A DNA stretch of 64,000 nucleotides from Acanthopleura granulata (GCA_016165875.1 JABBOT010000007.1:6977245-7041244); one strand, 5' to 3'; shown: positions 13,936-26,365, counted from the first letter of the stretch. Notes: generated by a model not told the origin, from the letters alone. Translations and numbers: made by a program.

Positions 13936-14335
13936 AGGTTGTGATCCCTCTGGTAATCACTGAACCTTTTGCTCCTTTGCCCCTTTCGCCATATTGATAC
14001 ACTTTGAAACTCTTGCACTCACATACTTAAACGCAGTACAATGGAACAGTTGACTGCTATTTGAAAGAACGGACAACAAATACAATAAACGTATAGATTT
14101 AAACTAGCATTAGTTATTTATGAGCAAGTTGCTCGTGTAGGAAATAGTGTGGGCTAAGTGTCGGAACCCTTTCCTATTATAGTCTCCCTGTCCACATCTA
14201 AAGCCTCTATATTGCTGCTCCGCAGTTTGCACGAGGGCCGGATTAACAGATTCCTTAAGCCATGGTGCTAGGAGATGTGTATGTGTATATGTTACTTCTT
14301 AATCATTTACATGAAATGTTGACATAAAAACTTGA

Positions 14336-14411
14336 GTGAGGTAAATTGCCAAGAAGTGGGATTTTACCAGTAATATGTGTTTATTTGCCAACTATCACAC
14401 TGCCGTCTCTG
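14336..14411 (-). repeat. GGTAACCGGT-family interspersed repeat, copy 2
   Basis: The minus strand reads GGCAGTGTGATAGTTGGCAA, then ATTACTGGTAAAATCCCACTT and GGCAATTTACC. The block order matches the other copies of the family. Confidence 0.55.
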
Positions 14412-14645
14412 CTCTGGTTTCATCCTCTATGCTGTAGTCTTTTATATTCCATAACAGACATATTCAACTTGTTCATATGGATTTGCACTGCATCTGCAAG
14501 TATACCATGTATGTACTGAAATAAGATTACACTGAACTGCAACAGCCCCAGGTAATGTCTTTGAGTTTTATTGCCAGTTGATGGCCACTCGATGTTAAAA
14601 GCCAAATATATAAATAAATATACTACTATTGCCTGTGGGTGTATA

Positions 14646-14780
14646 GGGGCCTCCGTGGCCGAGGGGACTAGCGCGCCAGCGTGGTGTAATGACACAGGAG
14701 TCTCTCGCCAATGCGGTTGCTGTGAGTATAAGTGAAATATTCTCGAGTACGAGGTAAACCACCAATCAAATAAACAAACT
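14646..14780 (+). mobile_element. tRNA-derived SINE, internally deleted
   Basis: It starts GGGGCCTCCGTGGCCGAGGG (tRNA-like head with box A) and runs to the TATAAGTGAAATATTC and CACCAATCAAATAAAC tail. The central 80-90 bp found in full copies (CTTCCTCTCCGGCC to CATAATGCTGGCCGCC) is missing, so the head joins directly to the tail. A minus-strand ORF of 149 codons crossing it has no significance. Confidence 0.85.
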
Positions 14781-17416
14781 ATGACTATACAGGTATTATA
14801 CCTTCCAGAGATACCATGGCGTGAATTGTTGAATTGCACCTCCACAAAAGGCTCTTTGGTTATTTGCATGAATACATTACAAATTGTTATACAATGAAAC
14901 CAAACATTTGATAAGTAAAATTATTTACATTTGTATCATTTGAAGTTGCATACAAGCAATGTCGTGGAATGCGCTGAGTGTGTTGCTGGACACCTATTTT
15001 GGGTTAACCGGTAATATGGTTTTCTAACTGGCCTTTCCACCCGCACATAGCGTCGATGAAAAGATATTGATCTTCAGCGAAACTGATGTAAAATTTCCGG
15101 GTAAAGGTCAGTGATGACATTGAGTTGAGAATTCCAGCTCGAGCAGTCGGATGACGAGCGTTCGCCTAGAAACTCTGCATGTCATTCCCCCAGTCATTTA
15201 TACAGACATACTTCACAGGATGCCGTGACAACCACTTGCAGCATGTGCATTGCGTAGAAATCGATTCCCCTAAAAGCTTAAGGAATTTTATCTATAAAAT
15301 AAAAATTTCCTTAATGTTTATAGCTATCAGATGGTACCTCATGCTGTCAATGAGTAACTGTATTTATCTTAAGGGATTCTGATGGATGATATAAGCATAA
15401 AGAATGTTTTTTCAGCAAGCAAATATGCAAAAACATGTTGAGAATTTCATGAGTATGCCTTGATATACTCTATATAACCTAAGGAGACAGAAGATCACTA
15501 TGTTCTTTTGAAAACTATATCAGCCGTCAAAATTCTATCAGTTGTCAAAACCGGTGGGTCGATGATTTGGTGTTTATCAATGTGTCTTTAGCAGGCTATA
15601 TCACCTAGTCCACATCTGGGACGCGTGAAACAAGAAGGCGCTGTTAAGTTTAGAGACAAGAAAGCAATATAGCTCATAATTAGCTGTTGTAAGCGGCGCG
15701 ATGGTTACATAGCTGTATGATAAGCTACTCCAGCCTCGTTATACTTGTTAGACTGGGTTTGTTTGTACGTCAACGAGATGCTTGCCGATTACCACATTGG
15801 AACGGATAGCGCTTATAGACCCAGCCCTTAACAGTAATCAAGCTTTAATACATCTTGCCTAGCCAGTTGTGTGTATTTCCGCTTTCTCTTCGTGTACACT
15901 TTCTTATAGCGCGTGCAGAAAACCTGTTGCTGATATGTGTTTTATAACACTGTACGCTGAAGCATTCAATTGCTGTACGCCGATGGTCGTTCCTTATGTG
16001 ATAGCCATTAAGATTTCATAAATTCCATCCATTTAAATCTGCCTCTGACCACAATTCTTTTTTTCTCCAGTTGTTTATTTGCACAGATTTTAATTTCAGT
16101 TTTTTCCGACGCGGTGCAGGACAGACAAAACTATACAATGTAAAATGACCAACGCCCAACGCGTTTAATGAATGATTAAACGTGTTTAATAAATATATAA
16201 ACACATATATATATAAGAATTAAACATAAATGTCTAAAACATGTATTTTAGGCCTTCACTATAATGCTGTCATCTCCAAGTGTTTAATATCTGCATACGT
16301 GTTGATAAATTAAACATCAAATTTACAATCTGCGTTTTACACTGCAGCCTTTTAAAATGGAGCTAAAAAGAAAAACCGCCTGAAATACGCTTTTAATTTA
16401 CATAGTTGAACAGGTCACTTCCTGTTGGTCTTGGAAAGCACGTGGAAGCAGAGATGAATTGCAACAGCCTTGTATATAGACCTGCCATGCTGTTGGAATC
16501 CAGGTAATGCCAGAATTTAGAGGACTTTGAAATAAGATTAAGGCACTATACGCGTGCATACGTCGTGGACACTCTCTGCCGGTAATATTCAGATAATTGT
16601 GCGCTTCACAATACTTTGCACAGTGTCACTGAAGCCGATTGCTGAGCCCAGGGAGAATGTCTGATGCAGCCATGCCTGAAATGTCCCACGCTGCTTACGC
16701 GGTGCAGACACACGAGAAGGTCGGGCGTAAACCCATCGAATCGGACACGATGCCGAGTGGCAGGCGCAGGCGCAGGCGACGCAACGAACTTATCCGGAAC
16801 TTCTAGCCCAATACACTTTCTCCGATCGAGTCAGGTTAGTTGAGCTATGTAGGAGTCAAGGGCTCTTGGACAGCCACTATTAAACTCACGAAACTGTAAC
16901 GAATGGTTGAGAACTAACTCCTTTTGTTGTTTGGCATTTGCATGGCATTTTGCACGTTCGTCCACCAACGCATGGCCCTTCGAAAATAACAATTAAAAAC
17001 TGATGTCGAGTTTACACATTCACGATGAACCGCCCTGCACTTATACGCTTTCATATGTGAAGGGTAAAACGTTTTTGTTTATTAAATATTTCAGCATGTG
17101 TTATTTACCATGTCAGGGGCTTCACATGTAAGAGTTGGAGAAACCGAATGACTCGATGGAAACCAACTCACTTCGCAGAGTTCTGGACAAACCTCCAGTG
17201 GTGGTGAAAGTCTGGAGCATTCTAGCCAAGCAGACAACACGTTTTAAATGAGTACATGCATAATAGTACAGCTTGGAAAGTAAGACCAGAGCCGCGATGT
17301 GGTGATAGCTGTCAAATGGCAAATGTAACTGTTGAAATCCAGACCCTTGTTAGTTATATGTATCTATTCGTGCCTACAATACACAAGACTGCAGTATGGA
17401 CAGTGAAAACATGCAG
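14781..17416. other. non-coding stretch, nothing recognised
   Basis: No gene, repeat family copy or RNA gene was identified. A hexamer CAGGCG repeated three to four times near 16760-16780 is the only local oddity. Confidence 0.5.
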
Positions 17417-17495
17417 AGCAGCGATGACAATTTAATAGTTGGCAAATGGTCACCCGTATCCAGTGAATCTCTTCTTTATTTACCTCAAATTTGCC
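17417..17495 (+). repeat. GGTAACCGGT-family interspersed repeat, copy 3 (diverged)
   Basis: It has AATAGTTGGCAAATGGTCAC, CCAGTGAATC and TTTACCTCA in the family order. The central palindrome is lost. Weak but consistent. Confidence 0.4.
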
Positions 17496-19155
17496 ACGAA
17501 ATCGACTTTAATATCTGGGACTAGTTTTCGGACAGAAGTCATAAAGATACGGAGAAAGTGGCCGCTTAAATTAAGAGCGGACGTAAAGGCAGGAGCGGTG
17601 TCATGATATGCGGGGCAGCTGTAAGCTCTTTAATTGTCATGTACATGTATATTCAACGGTATTCAGGACATAAAAATACAATAGTAGTTGTAGACCAATG
17701 ATTAGAAAAGCTTGACAGCTTTTGTTGATCGGATTCATCCTCCCGGTACAGAATGGGGTGCCTTCGTACGCGATTTCCCCCCAATTTTGTCTGAGGTATA
17801 ATAGTGGTTGTCCTGCGGTTTTTCTGATTGACTGACGACAAACATGTGTTCCACTTATATACTTACTAGTAGTGTGAGAGCTCGTAAGATCCACACAATT
17901 GTCAAGCACCTGATTGTGATCAGTGATTGGGTGCCCCGGGGCTTAAGCTATTCTTACTGCCATTACCCCAGGGCAGAATCTGACGGGCCGTGACATGTCA
18001 ACTTACTGTTGACCGATCATTTATTGTCCATTTGTGACTGATCGCCTTTCGGCCACTGACCAGCCAATGTCCTCTAACCACACGAGGAGTGGAGAGCTGC
18101 TGAAATAAATGCATCGATGTTTCTGACACTGTATGCATGCAGAGGTGCAGCCAGCTTTATTTATGGTGTGACACAGTTAGTTAAAATCTGTGTCGCAGTT
18201 CGATGCTTTTGGGGCTACCTTTCAGCTGGCAAAGGTAAAACAACCATTTGTCGTGAGATAGTCACTTTCCGGTCAGTACAAATTTCGACCGCAGTCAGTC
18301 AGTTTCGACTCTTTCATAGGTGGTCACACTTCCTGCATGTCAGTCAATCAACTACGGTCCAGTAGGGTCGTTTAGTCATTGTACTGGTGTCCCATCGGCT
18401 GTTCACTTCGGTATAACTTTTATGAAGAAATGCTTCCAAATTAACAGGGCTGACCGGTGTTCGGGTAGTAGTAACCGTATGCTGGTCGTCAAGCAATGGA
18501 GTACCAATATTACATTTTAAACGACCCAACCTAGCATCTGTCATCAATTAGCACAGCCGCGTGATTTGAATCTCTCAGGGACCGAATAAACAACTCAAAT
18601 ATAACAGATGCGTCATTTATGATTGGATTTGGTTTTATTTGGTATTTTATGCCATATACAGTGATTTTGTGCTTAGGTTAGGGGTAATAACGTTTGTATG
18701 TGGAGGAAAAGTAGCTACCTATCTTCGTCCTGTATAAAACATATCCACTTGAATGAAATTTAAGATAATGTGCAAGATTTCTCCGTTGGCTCCACTTGAT
18801 CTTAAAATGCCCATCAGACACAATTCAGGCGGAATTACCCATTACCTCCGATGAGCGCCTCGATGCATGTATTTGGTCGTTATGTGCAGTATTTGTCTAC
18901 ACACTACTTGGTGGAGTTACTTCGTCACCAGCGTGTGTGGTGATGTCAGCGACAGTCGCGCCCTCTATGTTTTGAAAAAAACGTAATTTGGGCCATGTAG
19001 CGAAATGTGCCATGGCACGTGCAAATTTTAACCCCGTTAGTAACGGTGTCAGGAATTCTCCAAATTCCAATCGTAATTTCACGCGCAAGTGTCACAAATA
19101 GAACATCGTCTCGTGCGTCAACTGAAGCACTGTGACGACTGAACAAATACCAGTA
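17496..19155. other. non-coding stretch, nothing recognised
   Basis: Several short ORFs on both strands, none with a recognisable domain or convincing splice context. Confidence 0.5.
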
Positions 19156-19385
19156 TACACAGCTGATCGGTGCTCTTGTACCGTATACAACAGAAAACCA
19201 TGTAGATTATAGCTGGGATCGAGTTGAACAACCTGGTAAACGGCTAAATTGGGATTGAGGGAATATAATTTACACAGCTGATCGGTGCACTTCTACCGTA
19301 TACAACAGAAAACCAGGTAGATTATAACTGGAATCGAGATGAACAACCTGGTAAACGACTTAATTGGGATTGGGGGAAATATAAT
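19156..19385 (+). repeat. 115-bp tandem duplication
   Basis: TACACAGCTGATCGGTGC starts at 19156 and again at 19271. The two 115-bp units stay aligned through ACCGTATACAACAGAAAACC, GAACAACCTGGTAAACG and ATTGGGATTG, with roughly one difference in ten bases. It is a simple two-copy duplication without coding content. Confidence 0.95.
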
Positions 19386-21082
19386 TTTCTGGATGGCATA
19401 ATGGTAGTCGTTATATATGCAGTTGGGTAAAAATATAACGGGCATTTGTGCGGTGGACGTGCTTATAAAAGCTTTAGGATGCATGCATACTGTGCGGAAT
19501 GATCACACGGCCTTGCGCATACCAACACTGAGAGTTACTCTATAACAAAGAGGGCATTTCAGTTGGCTTAACGAGAACAGCGATCTCAATGATAAACAGT
19601 AATGCCATGGAGGCTGATGTCGGGTGTTACAGGTATAAAAACGCTAAAAATTTCCTTACTATTTACGTAGTAATTTCGCAAAGAATACCCTCCTAAAACT
19701 GTATTCCCTAATTTTTGTTGGCCCAAATGACACATACTGTCAAATAATGAAATCCCGGTCCGACAACATATCCAAATATCATTAGGGGTTGACCACCATT
19801 TTCTCAAAATAAATCAGCTGGAATGCTGATACCAGCGTCCTATCGCCATAGAAACAGTCACTGGACAATATTTTTCTCTGTTTAATTGTAGCCACAAGTA
19901 ATGGAATTTTTTCAATCATTATTCGTCATGGTTTACACCTGCAAAATTACCTGGCAGTACTTCTACACACTTCACAGATGCAGCCAATCCCTACCCACCC
20001 CCACGCTTTTCTGTGCACCTAAGTCTTGGGTACAAAATCGAATTAGTGTTTTTATACCTACAGGTTTAGATTGAGAACATCGGAATCGGTATCAGTGATG
20101 TCTCAAGGGAGATAACTTCCGCTGATGAGCATAGTCCGTAGGAAGTCCTTCGTGGAGTCCAGTAGGGAGTAGTCAATAAACTTTACTTTGCTGCAAGTAT
20201 ACCATGATTTCTAATTTTTGCTCGCTATTTTCTATGGCATCATTCTGTACAACTCTTTACAGTTTTGTCCAATTATTTTGAGGTTGTTTAGCTTTGATGT
20301 CAGGGTTTGTATTAATTGGGAGTAATTGTTAATAGTATTGACTTTTATAAACTGCGTCATTCCGTCACCCATCCCTGCTCCGGCCTTTTTAGCCGACACT
20401 AAAAAATATCGCCAATTATGACAGAACCTAAATATAACTGATTCTGAATAGCTGGAAAGATAGCAGTCGATATGGATTGTGTCTTTTAATGTTAAGTATG
20501 CAAACACAATCGCTGATTGATTTGGGCTCGAAGCGATGGCATATTTTGACTTCAACCCAGGTGGCCAAAAGGTTCTGGACTAGACCGATATTTACATAAA
20601 CATTGATTCTGTTCTTATTGGTTTCGTCCCGGCAAGCTGTCGTGGGCTGTTGCATTATTGCCTTACTGGTACTCCGGAACCGGAGCATTTGACGCGATAC
20701 AGTTCAAAGGCATGTTAACTCTGCTCTGAAAAGCCAGTCGCTGAAGGGACCAAAAAGCGCCAGCAGCGGGACCTGCTGTCGTAAATAGGGAAGCTTTAAA
20801 ATATGCTATCTGTTTGATATACGTGAGGCTCAAAAGACCGTTTTCCCTCAGTTGGCTGCTATTTCCAGAGCAGGTGTGAAATATATGACTTTATGTAGAG
20901 ACGGACCCCATATTCATTTCTTAGCATCTGCGGGGGTTAATTGGAACATTAGAGTGCGGGATAACACGAAATCGTGCTATCAAGTGAGAAACGCCGATTG
21001 AATTCATTGAAAACTTTTTCTTCTCGTACGGAACAGTACTGGATACGAGTGGGCGTTCAAGAAGCTTGTGTTAGAGGCTTTA
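19386..21082. other. non-coding stretch upstream of the trunk-like gene
   Basis: No exon or repeat was recognised. It could hold promoter or 5' non-coding exons of the downstream gene, but nothing in the sequence fixes these. Confidence 0.45.
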
Positions 21083-21109
21083 CTCTCTCTCTCTCTCTCT
21101 CTCTCTCTC
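21083..21109 (+). repeat. (CT)13 microsatellite
   Basis: A pure CT dinucleotide run, about 610 bp before the proposed start codon of the trunk-like gene. CT/GA tracts can act as GAGA-type promoter elements, but here that is only a possibility from position. Confidence 0.95.
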
Positions 21110-21721
21110 CGAAGCTCACCTGGTCATGTTACTTTATTTTTAACTACCTGCGCATGTGAGGGTATGGACTGATCACTTCTTAAATCGAAGCGTACCTAGA
21201 GAGTAACACCTTTGACTTTTATGACAATTTACTCGTTCATTGCGCTATAGGCTGTGTCGAAACACAGCACTCTTTGTTCATAACGTCACTCAAAGTTGTA
21301 AGTAAAGCTGCAGGCTGCAAACTGAAGTGCTCAGCTGGCCAGTTCCGGAAATGAGGCGCTTACAGAAGTGAATCTGCGTGGTTATGAGGGAAGCAATTCC
21401 TTAGATCTTGGTCCGGTATACTGGGGATGTAATGGAGTTCCCTGGGCAGCGAACTACCTGTCATTTCAGACATCTCTAAAACAACAATTAATAAATGGTA
21501 TGTTCGATTTGCAGGTGAGCCGTCGAGCGAAAAAGGTTTGGAAGTTCAGCCAGAGGGAACAAAAAAAAAAGTTGGTGCCTTTCAGTCGTCCTCGAACACA
21601 GGGCGATGTCCGGTTACTGGTCCTGCGTATTGGCCACAAAGCTGTCTGCCCTAGAATGAAGGCTCGTCCTCTGGCAAGTCGCCGGGCCAGTTTACTACGC
21701 GCCACTGCGCCAACGCGTGAG

Positions 21722-23001
21722 ATGTGTGTTTTTTGGGCGGGTTCCCAGGTAAGCTCTATTCATTTATTTAAGTAGTTTAGTGGATAATATCCGTGCGGGT
21801 TTCTTTGAGCTATGAAATACGAGATATAACATTATGGTCAGTTTCTTTATATTTTGTTTTCTCACTCACCTTCCCACACTTTTTCCATACTATTATTTTT
21901 CTGAATAGCCCCTTTTGAAATATTCCGGCCAAGTATTTGCGGTTAAACTTTATTCTTAACGACTTCCCAATCTGGGACGAGTTGAGATGAAGTCAGTCGA
22001 TTAGAAGTTTACATTCTTTCCCCCCTGAATTTAACCGGGGAATTTTGATCTGGCCACACCTGCATGGTCAACGTTTAAGAAACGTATTCATTTTCCGTTT
22101 ACAGATACAGAGATTGAAGAAAACGCTGGTCATATTATTTTACGTGTATATGTTGAGTTCAGTGGTGCTGGCCGTGCCTCGTCCCTCTGGGCCCGTAGTC
22201 TCCGAGGATATGGGTCGTCAAGTCATAACATTCTACAACAAACCCTGTATACCCGTGGACCCCAAGCTGCTCCATCAGCGCATGGGGCCCGCCTTCGACT
22301 CGGAGCGAATGGCAATGGACGAAGAGTCGATGAAACGGTCGGATCTAAGAACGCGTTCATCGGATCTTACGGAGGAAGAGGAGGGAAATTATGTAAATGA
22401 TGAGGACTATAACGATGATAATGACGAAGACGAGGGACTCGTCGATGAAACAGAATCTCAGGAACCAGGGGATGATTATGCAGCCACTGAAAGGCGATGG
22501 ACAGGCAGGTATCACCGAAGTTCCGGTGTCGGTGGTGCGGCCCAAGGAGGTTTTTACCATGTCAGAAACAAACGAAAGGCGCCTTTGAACTTTGCAGTCA
22601 ACAAGCGTAAAATACGAAAGTCACTGAAGTCTATATTAAAACGCTTAGAGCGCAAACAGAGGAAAAGGCGCAACCTCATGAAAGACAACTCATCTTTTTA
22701 CTTCCACCCTCCGTGGGAATGTGAAATGGAAGTGATATGGAAGCCTCTGGATCCAGAATATTTCCCTCGTTATTTACGAACTGGAGAGTGTCAGACTAAA
22801 ACGTGTGTATTAAATTTATACGAATGTATTCCTAAGTTATATCCTGTAAAAATACTGAGAAGGGACCCAAATAGATGCAATCCTATTCCCACGTATGGTG
22901 TCAACACAACGTACGAGGAACGCTGGTTTTTCGAGCGCAAACACGTGACTGTGTGTTGCGAGTGTGGACGGCGTGTGAGACCTTCACGACGGCGTGCATA
23001 G
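21722..23001 (+). CDS. Trunk/PTTH-like secreted cystine-knot ligand (two exons)
   Basis: Join 21722-21748 and 22105-23001, 307 aa. Exon 1 (ATG, 9 codons) ends CAG before GTAAGC. The intron ends TTTTCCGTTTACAG. Both boundaries are phase 0, and the join restores a basic n-region before a hydrophobic core, giving a signal peptide cut near Ala32-Val33. Then come an acidic stretch (about 99-119), basic clusters and an RKRR furin site at 195-198. The remaining 109 residues hold eight Cys (215, 238, 243, 250, 267, 293, 294, 296) and two N-glycosylation sequons (204, 276). The PPWECEM...GECQ...C...C order, the closing VCCECG and the mature length are those I know from Trunk and PTTH, insect ligands of Torso. 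The receptor here is unknown. A lone Cys57 sits in the propeptide. An in-frame ATG at 21656 is an alternative start but would bury the signal. Family call strong; start moderate. Confidence 0.88.
21749..22104 (+). other. intron of the trunk-like gene
   Basis: The 356-bp intron starts GTAAGC and ends at a pyrimidine tract followed by ACAG. It interrupts the reading frame in phase 0, between Gln9 and Ile10 of the spliced protein. The exon 2 frame stays open 60 bases into the intron, but only to a TTG codon, so an unspliced start has no ATG before the hydrophobic segment. Confidence 0.75.
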
Positions 23002-23591
23002 AAATATACTACTGACCTCAGGCCGTGTGCGGCCAAACAAAACAACTCAGTGGGACCAATTCTACGTGAATGAACTCCGCCACACCATGGCGCTGATCGT
23101 GTGTCGCGCTCGACGAACATGAGGACGTCATGATGACGATTTTGTCTGGGATTTATGACTTCCGCTTTAACGATGCGACCGTCAGGACGTTGTACAGGCC
23201 GCGAAATGTACCACAACACTATGACCACTGTGCTTGTCAGGACAAGATAGTCTGGGTAAATTATTCGTGACTGAACACAATTTGTTTTGACAAGGGCTGC
23301 GTTTAAAAACTGTTATTTCAGCCCGAGCAAAGAAATAATGACAAGCTTGTTAACCCGTGATAATTACGTCACGTGACATATGGGTGATTTTCGTTGATAT
23401 CACTTTTGAATGGCAACTCTTGAATATGGTATCCAATTTTGAATATAATATTGGACGACTCGTGCCATGTCATCACATGCTAATTCTCGGACAAGGCACT
23501 AAAGACATGGCTGAACTGGGCTGCGTTTCTGAGGTTTGTTTCTGTGTATCTGACAGATTCCAAGGCGGACTCATGCTGATTGTGGACGCTC

Positions 23592-23597
23592 AATAAA
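23592..23597 (+). promoter_or_regulatory. candidate polyadenylation signal of the trunk-like gene
   Basis: This is the first AATAAA downstream of the stop codon, about 590 bp into the 3' flank. A second AATAAA lies at 23730. Either would give a plausible 3' UTR. Confidence 0.5.
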
Positions 23598-23895
23598 TTG
23601 CCAGTTCTGCTTAGGTGCTAATTTGCATTATAAGCTATTTATTATCATATGTGTACGTCACCTTGTTTTATTTATTCCTCATTTTCGAATGTAACCAAAG
23701 ACACGCCATAACAATACAAACCTACGACAAATAAAAGGTACATATGGTCATCGTATCAACCATCATTATTTACTGCTTTAGGCCTTTGTTTCGATCGTGT
23801 GAAAAGTGGAAAATAGGAGTGTATTATAAATAACTTACGTCCTTAAGAGCAACAACATTTCACAAACAGCCAGCGTATATTTAATGACTAAAGTT

Positions 23896-24010
23896 TATTT
23901 ATTTGATTAGTGTTTCACGCCAAAAGGGAACAGTTAGTTTACAAATGGATTGATTTTATAACAAAATACCATGCGAGTACAAATATGCCGACAGTTGATG
24001 ATTAATATGA
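23896..24010 (-). repeat. 3' extension of a composite SINE (shared with 31973-32058)
   Basis: Directly beyond the SINE at 24011-24281 lie about 85 bp that are nearly identical, inverted, to 31973-32058. Shared blocks include GGGAACAGTTAGTTTACAAA, TGGATTGATTTTATAAC and ATGCCGACAGTTGATGATTA. At 23896-23927 there is a second SINE-type tail (TTTATTTATTTGATTAGTGT). The repeated unit is therefore longer than one SINE. Confidence 0.8.
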
Positions 24011-24281
24011 TTTATTTGATTGATTTATTTGATTGGTGTTTTACGCCGTACTCAAGAATATAGTACATATAGAGTATAGTACTTATAGTAGGGCGGCCAG
24101 CATTATGGTGGGACCAAACCGACCAAAGCCCAGGGGAAACGCACGACCGTCCGCGGGTTGCTGGCAGACCTTCTCACGTATACGGTTGGAGAGGGAACCA
24201 GCATGAGCTGGACTTGAACTCACGGCGATAGCATTGGTGAGAGGCTGCTGGGTCACTGCCGGCACGTTGACCACGGACGCA
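24011..24281 (-). mobile_element. tRNA-derived SINE, near full length
   Basis: Read on the minus strand: GTGCCGGCAGTGACCC head, GAGTTCAAGTCCAGCTCATG (box B), CGTGAGAAGGTCTGCCAGCA, a conserved CATAATGCTGGCCGCC, then GAGTACGGCGTAAAACACC and AATCAAATAAA repeats. About ten bases of the head next to CCGTGG are lost, and a local AGTACTATA-type insertion lies before the tail. It belongs to the composite unit described for 23896-24010. Confidence 0.88.
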
Positions 24282-24884
24282 CTTACTTACTAGTAAGTCG
24301 CGGGTCTGTACATGAACTGTGGAAAAGCAGCTTCAAGAGTAACGGTAAACGTAAGTTCGGCTGAGAAAGACTCTCTTGTCGAGCACTGGGTCGGAGGCAT
24401 TAACGAATAAATGAGGTTCCGTATACAGGTAGTATAGTTACAGGCTCGAATGCCCCATCAGTAGTGTGTTTAAAGTCGATCAATGTTATGTATTATCGGA
24501 TTGGGTGCATTAAATGCTTCTGTGATATTTGTTGACGGATCGATTCGACGAAATCATGTTGGCGAAACGGGCTGTTAATATTGACTTGATTCTCACAGCC
24601 ATGCAACACAAAAATGTCCGGGGCTGCTTGGGACCCTATGAAACCTTCAGCAGATTTAGGAAATGCACTAAATCTTAACGAATGAAGTAATAGTTCAAAT
24701 GGAGCACTCGGTGTTTAGAAAAACTGCATACTACTGAAGCCCTCCCCCTTCCCCGGTCTTGGTCAGGGAACATTAATACTTGCCTGCTCTCATTGTTCAT
24801 GAGACTTCAGTGACAACAGATTATTGACGATCCTCCTGTAGGCGTTTGCGCAGTCTAACGTTCGTGGACGACCACTTGTCTTCC

Positions 24885-25055
24885 ACGAATACGGAGTGTA
24901 TATCTGTGCGTCACACGTGGGAAGGTTGGCCAGTAACTTGCCCATGGTTGGTGGTTTACCTCGGGTACTTCGGTTTCCTCCACCTGTGTGAAACTGACCG
25001 CCATCGTAAAAGTAAAAAAAATTCTGGCGGTTTGGCGATAAATAAGAATGAAAAA
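24885..25055 (+). mobile_element. degenerate SINE fragment
   Basis: CACGTGGGAAGGTTGGCCAG, TAACTTGCCCATGGTTG, GGTTTCCTCCACC and GACCGCCATCGT follow the order of the SINE middle region. Head and canonical tail are not recognisable, so it is an old, decayed copy. Confidence 0.6.
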
Positions 25056-26365
25056 AATCCTAATACAAGTCATATTCTGTTACAGATTAAGAGGACTTTA
25101 GTCTAATCGAAAATTAATTCCAGACGTCACATTTACTGCTCTTTTCATCGACTCAGGCCAGACGTCGTAGGAATAAAGGCGTCATGTGCAAATCAGAAAA
25201 CAGGTTCAATTACAATGGAACTTTCGACAGGCGGTAAATGCTGCAGGAAATCCTGTTGTAAACTTCGACAGATGCATTACACTCATTCTATTTCTGTAGT
25301 TTAAAAACTTGTATTTTAAACGTAACGCTCCCAATGCATCTGACACCCTTTCAATTAAAAGTCCAGGTTTGGAGGAATCACGTTACGACACCTCCCTTTG
25401 GCGTGACGTCGCCACATTAATTTACGGCACGGTAGGGCCAATCTGTTAAGTTTAACATGGGATGGCATTTAACATAGAAACTAACTAAACATATAACAAA
25501 ACTAACTAAACAGGATAAGATTAGTTTTCTGAATTATGATCTTGGACTGGTTTGAGTGTCAAACAGTGGAAAAAAATGATATTCTACCGGTAGTCCAGTC
25601 TCAACTAGAATATATCCGTGTGAACTGCTTGGGTTTTATATCGCATTTAACAATTTTTCAGTTACATGACGAAGAGGATTCCTTAGAATTTATGCATATT
25701 TTGTGTCGTCCTGTGACAGGTAGAGTCCATACCGCCAAAATGCTGCCGGCACTGGAACATCATACCGAAGACACCAGACATGACACCTCACTTAGTCACA
25801 TTATGGTGACACTGGGCCTACCAGTCCTGTTTCCCTGCTCTGTCTTCTCAGTGTTGAGCGCCAAACGATGCCGCGACAAGTTTCATTTGTAAAGTACTTG
25901 GCATGACCCGACCCTCAGATGGACGCTCTAGGCGATCATGTTAAAAGATAAGTAAATAGATCTACCATGTCGTAAAATGAAGGCGTCTTTTTACTGGGGC
26001 GTCACGTTGTTGTTGTTGCGTTGTAAGTCGAAAACTGCGTATCAAAGCTTTACACGAGAGCTAAGTTAAAAAAACTCTCTGCGCCCTTTGAATACTTTTT
26101 AACCATCTCATCATTGGTAAAAGAGGGGTTTTCATTTCAGACTTATCGTTGACCATAAAAAGTCCTCTTGAACTATGTGACCTGTCCAAAATATTCGGCA
26201 AGTCTTTTTGACTACATTTACTGCAACCCTTGGTTTGAAAAAAGTTTCGCACAAAGCTACTTAGGGAAGAGGAACGATTGACAAACTTGAAGATCTGAAA
26301 TTCTGTGAACATAAGAAGTTCCTGAGGGAAAGAAATATCATTTGAGCACCCGGAACATGGCAAGT
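25056..26365. other. non-coding stretch, nothing recognised
   Basis: A 118-codon open frame at 25536-25892 has no recognised motif. No repeats of the window's families were seen. Confidence 0.45.

Noticed and set aside
14646..14700. tRNA gene
   Set aside because: The tRNA-like head with box A and box B is part of a SINE repeated many times, and does not fold into a complete cloverleaf by eye.
22791..23228. 145-codon minus-strand ORF
   Set aside because: It is the shadow of the cystine-knot coding region and its 3' flank, with no homology of its own.
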